A model generated the notes under the pieces. The model was given only the letters and a program-made list of their open reading frames with translations, was not told the DNA's origin and did not search any database. The position numbers and the translations under genes were made by a program. This document shows positions 55,915-64,000 of a DNA stretch of 64,000 nucleotides, piece after piece (positions within the stretch are counted from its first letter, which is position 1; each line of letters opens with the position of its first letter). This DNA comes from Lytechinus variegatus (lineage: Eukaryota > Echinodermata > Echinoidea > Temnopleuroida > Toxopneustidae): assembly GCF_018143015.1 (NCBI RefSeq), contig NC_054747.1:32703733-32767732 (forward strand), given 5' to 3'.

Positions 55915-56992
55915 CAAGTGGAATGCCTCTGGCCGTCTCACCTGCATCACGCGATTCAACATAGCAGCAGTGCTGACTTTGAAAACTACTATAACTCGCA
56001 CAAGATGTTCAGTGATACTTGGTTACTCTTATTTCCACGTTTTATGAAGTAGACCAATACACTTACAGAGATAGGATGGTAATTCAACAAATACCCCCAA
56101 TGTGGCCAAAGTTCATTGACCTCACATGACCTTCGACCTTGATCATGTGACCTGATATTCAGTGATACTTGATTACTCTTATGTCCAAGTTTCAAAAGTC
56201 AGATTAATAAACTTGCAAAGTTATGATGGTAATTCAACAGATACCCCCATTATGGCCAAAGTTCATTGACCTTTGACCTTGGTCATGTGACCTAAAATGC
56301 GCACAGGATGTTCAGTGATACTTGATTACTTTTATGTCCAAGTTTTATGAACTAGACCAACATACTTTCAAAGTTATGATGGTAATTCAACAAATACCCC
56401 AATCGGCCAAAGTTCATTAACCCTAAATGACCTGTGACATTGATCATGTGACCTGAAACTTGCACAGGATGTTCAGTGATACTTGATTACTATCATGTCC
56501 AAGTTTCATGAATCAGATCCAAAAACTTTTAAAGTTTTGATTGTAATTCAACAGATACCCCCAAATCGGCCAAAGTTCATTGACCCTAAATGACCTTTGA
56601 CCTTGGTCATGTGACGTGAAACTCTAGCAGGATGTTTGGTGATACTTGATTAACCTCATGTCCAAGTTTAATAAATTAGGTCCATATATTTTCTAAGTTA
56701 TGACATTTCCAAAACTTAACCTCAGGTTAAGATTTTGATGTTGGTTCCCCCAACATGGTCTAAGTTCATTGACCCTAAATGACCATTGACCTTGGTCATG
56801 TGACATGAAACTGTAAAAGGATGTTCAGTAATACTTGATTAACCTTATGGCCAAGTTTCATGAACAAGGTCCATATACTTTCTAAGTTATGAAGTCATTT
56901 CAAAAACTTAACCTCAGGTTAAGATTTGATGTTGACGCCGCCGCCGTCGGAAAGGCGGCGCCTATAGTCTCACTCTGCTATACAGGTGAGAC
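55915..56992 (+). mobile_element. Tandem-core element, copy next to satellite
   Basis: Complete: head CAAGTGGAATGCCTCTGGCC, six to seven core units, tail GACGCCGCCGCCGTCGG and ACAGGTGAGAC. The left flank is ordinary sequence. The right flank is the first base of the ~140-bp satellite, at exactly the unit position where the copy at 59268-61978 meets it. Confidence 0.85.
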
Positions 56993-59267
56993 AAAAACTG
57001 ACTGGGCATGGCCGTTCACCTACAGTTTATGGGGCAAAGCCCAGTAGGCACATTATTCACAAGACACCTTCTCCCAGCCAGAATCTACTTAAACTATGTA
57101 ATATGAAAGCTAAAAAAATATGAAAAAATGTAAATACTGACTGGGCGTGGCTGTTCACCTACAGTTGAAGGCGCAAAACCCGGTAGGCACATTATTCACA
57201 AGACACCTTCTCCCAGCCAGAATCTACTTAAACTATGTAATATGAAAGCTGAAAAAAACATGAAAAAATGTAAAACCTGACTGGGCCTGGACTTTCACCT
57301 ACAGTTTAAGGGGCAAAACCCTGTAGGCACATTATTCACAGGCCACCATCTCCCAGACAGAATCTACTTAAACTATGTATTATGAAAGCTTAAAAATATA
57401 TGAAAAAAATGTAAAACCTGACTGGGCATCGCCGTTCACCTAGAGTTTAAGGGGCAAAGCCCAGTAGGCACATTATTCACAGGCCACCATCTCCCAGCCA
57501 GCATCTATTTAAACTATGTTTCATGAAAGCTAAACAAAAGTTATAAAACAATGTAAAGAAAGTGACTGGGCATGGCCGTTCACCTACAGTTTAAGGGGCA
57601 AAGCCCAGTAGGCACATTTTTCACAGGCTACCATCTCCCAGCCATAATCTACTTTAACTATGTAATATGAAATCCCCCCCCCAAAATGAAAATGTTAAGT
57701 GGCTGGGCATGGCCGTTCACCTACAGTTTAAGGGGCAAAGCCCAGTAGGCACATTATTCACAGGCCACCATCTCCCAGACAGAACCTTCTTAAACTATGT
57801 TTTATGAAAGCTAAATAAAAAAAATATAAAAAATGGAAAACTGGCTGGGCATGGCCATTCACCTAGTTTAAAGGGCAAAGCCCAGTAGGCTAATTACTCA
57901 CAGGCCAACTTCTCCAAGCCAGAATCCACTTAAACTATGTGTTATGAAATCCCCCCCCCCAAAAAAGGACAAAATGTAAAAACTGACTGGGCGTGGCTGT
58001 TCACCTACAGTTTATGGGGCAAAGCCCAGTAGGCACATTATTCACAGGCCACCATCTCCCAGACAGAACCTTCTTAAACTATGTATTATGAAAGCTAAAT
58101 AATTTTTTTTTAATGGAAAAATGACAGGGCATGGCCATTCACCTACAGTTTAAGGGGCAAAGCCCAGTAGGCTCATTACTCACAGGCCACCTTCTCCCAG
58201 CCATAATCCACTTAAACTATGTATTATGAAATCCCCCCCCCCAAAAAAAATGAACAAATGTAAAAACTAACTGGGCGTGGCAGTTCACCTACAGTTTAAG
58301 GCAAAGGGGCAAAGCCCATTAGGCACATTATTCACAGGCCACCATCCCAAAGACAGAACCTACTATGTATTATGAAAGCTAAAAAAAAAAAATAAAAATA
58401 AAAGATGTAAAAACTGAATGGGCGTTGCCGTTCACCTAGTTTCATGGGCAAAGAGAATAGGCACATTATTCACAAGACACCTTCTCCCAGCCAGAATCTA
58501 CTTAAACTATGTAATATGAAAGCTAAAAGAAAATATGAAAAAATTTAAAAACTGACTGGGCGTGGTCGTTCACCTACAGTTTAAGGGGCAAAGCCCAGTA
58601 GGCACATTATTCACAGGCCACCATCCTCAAGACAGAACCTACTATGTATTATGAAAGCTAAGTATGTATTATGAAAGCTAAAAAAATAAAACAAAAATAA
58701 AAGATGTAAAAACTGAATGGGCGTTGCCGTTCACCTAGTTTCATGGGCAAAGCGAATAGGCACATTATTCACAAGACACCTTCTCCCAGCCAGAATCTAC
58801 TTAAACTATGTAATATGAAAGCTAAAAGAAAATATGAAAAAATTTAAAAACTGACTGGGCGTGGTCGTTCACCTACAGTTTAAGGGGCAAAGCCCAGTAG
58901 GCACATTATTCACAGGCCACCATCTCCCAGACAGAATCTACTTAAACTATGTATTATGAAAGCTTAAAAAAATGAAAAAAAAAATGTAAAAACTGACTGG
59001 GCATCGCCGTTCACCTAGAGTTTAAGGGGCAAAGCCCAGTAGGCACATTATTGACAGGCCACCATCTCCCAGCCATAATCTACCTCAACTACGTATAATA
59101 AAAGCTAAAAAGAAATAATAAATGTAAGAACTGGGCGTCGCTGTCTATCTACAGTTTAAGGGGCAAAGCCCAGTAAGCACATTACTCACAGTCCACCTTC
59201 TCCCAGCCAGAATCTACTTAAACTATGTATTATGAAATCCCCCCCCCAAAAAAAAATGAAAATGTAA
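56993..59267 (+). repeat. ~140-bp satellite, block 1
   Basis: About 16 tandem units. Each contains ACTGACTGGGCATGGCCGTT, TTAAGGGGCAAAGCCCAGTA, CACATTATTCACAGGCCACC, TCTACTTAAACTATGTATTA and an A-rich spacer. Spacing of successive ACTGGGC is 137-144 bp. ACTGGGC and GCCCAGT in each unit are inverted and can pair. Some units carry C-run/A-run spacers. A two-unit segment is duplicated (58440-58600 and 58740-58900). Confidence 0.95.
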
Positions 59268-61978
59268 CAAGTGGAATGCCTCTGGCCGTCTCACCTGCAT
59301 CACGCGGTTCAATATAGCAGCAGTGCTGACTATGAATACGACTCTAACTCGCACAAGATGTTCAGTGATACATGGTTACTCTTATGTCCAAGTTTAATGA
59401 ACTAGACCACTTTTTATGAACTAGACCAATAAACTTACAGAGATATGATGGTTATTCAACAACAAGTGGAATGCCTCTGGCCGTCTCACCTGCATCACGC
59501 GGTTCAATATAGCAGCAGTGCTGACTTTGCATACTACTCTTAACTCGCACAAGATGTTCAGTGATACATGGTTACTCTTATGTCCTCTTTTTATGAACTA
59601 GACCAATAAACTTACAGAGATATGATGGTTATTCAACAAAAAACCCCAACATGGCCAAAGTTCATTGACCTTACATGACCTTTGACCTTGATCATGTGAC
59701 CTGAAACTGGAACAGGATGTTCAGTGATACTTGATTACTCTTATGTACAAGTTTCATGAATCAGATCCATAAACTTTCAAAGTTATGATGGTAATTCAAC
59801 AGATACACCCAATTCGGCTAAAGTTCATTGACCTTTGACCTTGGACATGTGACCTGAAACACGCACAGGATGTTCAGTGATACTTGGTTACTCTAATGTC
59901 CAAGTTTAACGAACTAGACCAATAAACTTTCAAAGTTATGATGGTAATTCAACAGATACCCCCGATTCGGCCAAAGTTCATTGACCCTAAATGACCTTTG
60001 ACCTTAATCATGAGACCTGAAACTTGCACAAAATGTTCAGTGATGCTTGATTACTATTATGTCCAAGTTTCATGAATCAGATCCATAAACTTTCAAAGTT
60101 ATGATGGGAATTCAACAGATATCCCCAATTCGGCCAAAGTTCATTGACCCTAAATGACCTTTGACCTTGATCATGTGACCTGAAACTTGCACAAAATGTT
60201 CAGTGATGCTTGACTACTATTATGTCCAAGTTTCATGAATCAGATCCATAAACTTTCAAAGTTATGATGGTAATTCAACAGATACCCCCGATTCGGCCAA
60301 AGTTCATTGACCCTAAATGACCTTTGACCTTAATCATGAGACCTGAAACTTGCACAAAATGTTCAGTGATGCTTGATTACTATTATGTCCAAGTTTCATG
60401 AATCAGATCCATAAACTTTCAAAGTTGTGATGGGAATTCAACAGATATCCCCAATTCGGCCAAAGTTCATTGACCCTAAATGACCTTTGACCTTGATCAT
60501 GTGACCTGAAACTTGCACAAAATGTTCAGTGATGCTTGATTACTATTATGTCCAAGTTTCATGAATCAGATCCATAAACTTTCAAAGTTATGATGGGAAT
60601 TCAACAGATATCCCCAATTCGTCCAAAGTTCATTGACCCTAAATGACCTTTGACCTTGGTCATGTGACGTGAAACTCATGCAGCATGTTCATTGATACTT
60701 GATTAACCTTATGTCCAAGTTTCATGAACTAGGTCCATATATTTTCTAAGTTATGATGACATTTCAAAAACTTAACCTCAGGTTAAGATTTCGATGTTGA
60801 TTCCTCCAACATGGTCTAAGTTCATTGACCCTAAATGACCTTTGACCTTGGTCATGTGACATGAAACTCTAATAGGATGTTCAGTAATACTTGATTAACC
60901 TTATGGCCAAGTTTTATTAACTAGGTCCATATACTTTCTAAGTTATGATGTCATTTCAAAAACTTAACCTCAGGTTAAGATTTGATGTTGACGCCGCCGC
61001 CGCCGTCGGAAAAGCGGCGCCTATAGTCTCACTTTGCTTCGCAGGTGAGACAAAAAACCCCAACATGGCCAAAGTTCATTGACCTTACATGACCTTTGAC
61101 CTTGATCATGTGACCTGAAACTCGCACAGGATGTTCAGTGATACTTGATTACTCTTATGTACAAGTTTCATGAATCAGATCCATAAACATTCAAAGTTAT
61201 GATGGTAATTCAACAGATACACCCGATTGGCCAAAGTTCATTGACCTTTGACCTTGGTCATGTGACCTGAAATGAGCACAGGATGTTCAGTGATACTTGA
61301 TTACTCTAATGTCCAAGTTCAATGAACTAGACCAATAAACTTTCAAAGTTATGATGGTAATTCAACAGATACCCCCGATTCGGCCAAAGTTCATTGACCC
61401 TAAATGACCTTTGACCTTAATCATGAGACCTGAAACTTGCACAAAATGTTCAGTGATGCTTGATTACTATTATGTCCAAGTTTCATTAATCAGATCCATA
61501 AACTTTCAAAGTTATGATGGGAATTCAACAGATATCCCCAATTCGGCCAAAGTTCATTGACCCTAAATGACCTTTGACCTTGGTCATGTGACGTGAAACT
61601 CATGCAGGATGTTCAGTGATACTTGATTAACCTTATGTCCAAGTTTCATGAACTAGGTCCATATATTTTCTAAGTTATGATGACATTTCAAAAACTTAAC
61701 CTCAGGTTAAGATTTCGATGTTGATTCCTCCAACATGGTCTAAGTTCATTGACCCTAAATGACCTTTGACCTTGGTCATGTGACATGAAACTCTGATAGG
61801 ATGTTCAGTAATACTTGATTAACCTTATGGCCAAGTTTTATGAACTAGGTCCATATACTTTCTAAGTTATGACATCATTTCAAAAACTTAACCTCAGGTT
61901 AAGATTTGATGTTGACGCCGCCGCCGCCGCCGTCGGAAAAGCGGCGCCTATAGTCTCACTTTGCTTCGCAGGTGAGAC
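59268..61978 (+). mobile_element. Tandem-core element inserted in satellite (outer copy)
   Basis: Head at 59268-59462, body resuming after the nested copy at 61052, tail TGCTTCGCAGGTGAGAC ending 61978. It is inserted between GTAA and AAACTG of a satellite unit. The intact unit has five A after GT; the two flanks together have seven. That leaves a two-base (AA) duplication or two terminal A of the element. Confidence 0.85.
59463..61051 (+). mobile_element. Tandem-core element nested in its own kind (inner copy)
   Basis: A second head (CAAGTGGAATGCC at 59463) interrupts the outer copy after TTATTCAACAA. The inner tail GCAGGTGAGAC ends at 61051, and the outer sequence resumes at AAAAAACCCCAACATGG. 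The inner copy itself contains the uninterrupted form (TTATTCAACAAAAAACCCC), so the empty site can be read directly. Core units are 163 bp apart (60008, 60171, 60334). Confidence 0.85.
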
Positions 61979-64000
61979 AAAAACTGACTGGGCATTGCCG
62001 TTTACCTAGAGTTTAAGGGGCAAAGCCCAGTAGGCACATTATTGACAGGCCACCATCTCCCAGCCATAATCTACCTCAACTACGTATAATAAAAGCTAAA
62101 AAGAAATAATAAATGTAAGAACTGGGCGTCGCTGTCTATCACAGTTTAAGGGGCAAAGCCCAGTAAGCACATTACTCACAGTCCACCTTCTCCCAGCCAG
62201 AATGTATTATGAAATCCCCCCCTCAAAAAAATTAAAATGTCAAAAGTTACTGGGCATGGCCGTTCACCTACAGTTTAAGGGGCAAAGCCCAGTAGGTACA
62301 TTATTCACAGGCCACCATCTCCCAGCCAGAACCTACTTAAACTATGTTTTATGAAAACTATTATGAAACAATGTAAAGAAAATGATTGGGCGTGGCCGTT
62401 CACCTACAGTTTAAGGGGCAAAGCCCAGTAGGCACAGGCCACCATCTCCCAGCCAGAACCTACTTAAACTATGTTTTATGAAAACTATTATGAAACAATG
62501 TAAAAAAAAGATTGGGCATGGCCGTTCACCTACAGTTTATGGGGCAAAGCCCAGTAGGCACATTATTCACAGGCCACCATCTCCCAGCCAGAATCTACTT
62601 AAACTATGTATTATGAAAGCTTAAAAAAATGAAAAAAATGTAAAAACTGACTGGGCATCGCCGTTCACCTAGAGTTAAGGGGCAAAGCCCAGTAGGCACA
62701 TTATTGACAGGCCACCATCTCCCAGCCATAATCTACCTCAACTACGTATAATAAAAGCTAAAAAGAAATAATAAATGTAAGAACTGGGCGTCGCTGTCTA
62801 TCTACAGTTTAAGGGGCAAAGCCCAGTAAGCACATTACTCACAGTCCACCTTCTCCCAGCCAGAATGTATTATGAAATCCCCCCCTCCAAAAAAAATGAA
62901 AATGTCAAAAGTTACTGGGCATGGCCGTTCACCTACAGTTTAAGGGGCAAAGCCCAGTAGGTACATTATTCACAGGCCACCATCTCCCAGCCAGAACCTA
63001 CTTAAACTATGTTTTATGAAAACTATTATGAAACAATGTAAAGAAAATGATTGGGCGTGGCCGTTCACCTACAGTTTAAGGGGCAAAGCCCAGTAGGCAC
63101 ATTATTCACAGGCCACCATCTCCCAGCCAGAACCTACTTAAACTATGTTTTATGAAAACTATTATGAAACAATGTAAAGAAAATGATTGGGCATGGCCGT
63201 TCACCTACAGTTTATGGGGCAAAGCCCAGTAGGCACATTATTCACAGGCCACCATCTCCCAGCCAGAATCTACTTAAACTATGTATCATGAAAGCTAAAA
63301 AAAAAGTTTAAAAAAATGTAAAAACTGACTAGGCGTCACCTTCAGTATGAGGGGCAAAACCCAGTAGGCACATTATTCACAGGCCACCATCCTCAAGACA
63401 GAACCTACTATGTATTATGAAAGCTAAAAAAATAAAACAAAAATAAAAGATGTAAAAACTGAATGGGCGTTGCCGTTCACCTAGTTTCATGGGCAAAGCG
63501 AATAGGCACATTATTCACAAGACACCTTCTCCCAGCCAGAATCTACTTAAACTATGTAATATGAAAGCTAAAAGAAAATATGAAAAAATTTAAAAACTGA
63601 CTGGGCGTGGTCGTTCACCTACAGTTTAAGGGGCAAAACCCAGTAGGAACATTATTCACAGGCCACCATCTCCCAGACAGAATCTACTTAAACTATGTAT
63701 TATGAAAGCTTAAAAAAAATGAAAAAAAATGTAAAAACTGACTGGGCATCGCCGTTCACCTAGAGTTAAGGGGCAAAGCCCAGTAGGCACATTATTGACA
63801 GGCCACCATCTCCCAGCCATAATCTACCTCAACTACGTATAATAAAAGCTAAAAAGAAATAATAAATGTAAGAACTGGGCGTCGCTGTCTATCTACAGTT
63901 TAAGGGGCAAAGCCCAGTAAGCACATTACTCACAGTCCACCTTCTCCCAGCCAGAATCTACTTAAACTATGTATTATGAAATCCCCCCCCAAAAAAATGA
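61979..64000 (+). repeat. ~140-bp satellite, block 2 (runs off the window)
   Basis: About 14 further units of the same satellite. They include segments nearly identical to block 1 (63490-63640 against 58740-58900) and an internal duplication (62100-62480 against 62760-63150). It continues beyond the right edge. Confidence 0.95.

Noticed and set aside
56993..64000. Possible CRISPR-like array
   Set aside because: The repeats are contiguous ~140-bp satellite units with no unique spacers, in a eukaryotic context.

Overview
The window looks like nuclear DNA of a marine deuterostome, most probably an echinoderm and plausibly a sea urchin. The grounds are low coding density, long introns, many poly(G)/poly(C) tracts, tri- and tetranucleotide microsatellites, SINE and MITE families that I associate with sea urchins, and phase-1 HYR (hyalin repeat) exons. 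The species call is inference. I see no rRNA, tRNA, CRISPR or bacterial/phage gene.

Layout. 1-16.7 kb: no convincing gene; microsatellites, a cluster of G-tracts (2.7-3.1 kb), a hAT-like non-autonomous element (9.17-10.34 kb), a histone-type 3'-end signal without a histone gene (11.35 kb, minus), and a foldback element (12 kb). 16.8-24.6 kb, minus strand: one secreted-protein gene. It has a TATA box, a first coding exon with signal peptide, SSSG and APQPAP repeats, a CUB-like stretch in intron 1 of unclear status, and two in-phase HYR exons. The intron between the HYR exons holds a 2.2-kb satellite built from 5-bp blocks that runs up to the 3' splice site. 25-41 kb: repeats only (tandem-core elements, several MITE/foldback families, a SINE, a nested TA-flanked transposon).

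41.3-53 kb, mostly plus strand: a graveyard of transposon-derived coding sequence. It includes a duplicated N-terminal exon and a YxFHG-type exon, hAT-like (DUF4371-type) fragments, a pogo/Tigger DDE_1 fragment, a 5'-truncated Tc1/mariner transposase, and three copies of an unnamed relic family. 53.3-55.5 kb, plus strand: a Myb/SANT-like DNA-binding gene with a CRE/ETS-like promoter and three exons whose splice phases agree, but with a frameshift in the DNA-binding domain. 55.9-64 kb: non-autonomous elements with a ~163-bp tandem core inserted into and next to a ~140-bp satellite, including one self-nested insertion.

The only units that look like host genes are the HYR protein (secreted/extracellular matrix, by family) and the Myb/SANT-like protein (nuclear, possibly itself transposon-derived). 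Everything else is repeat, relic or featureless intergenic DNA. All calls come from reading by eye; no alignment or search was run.
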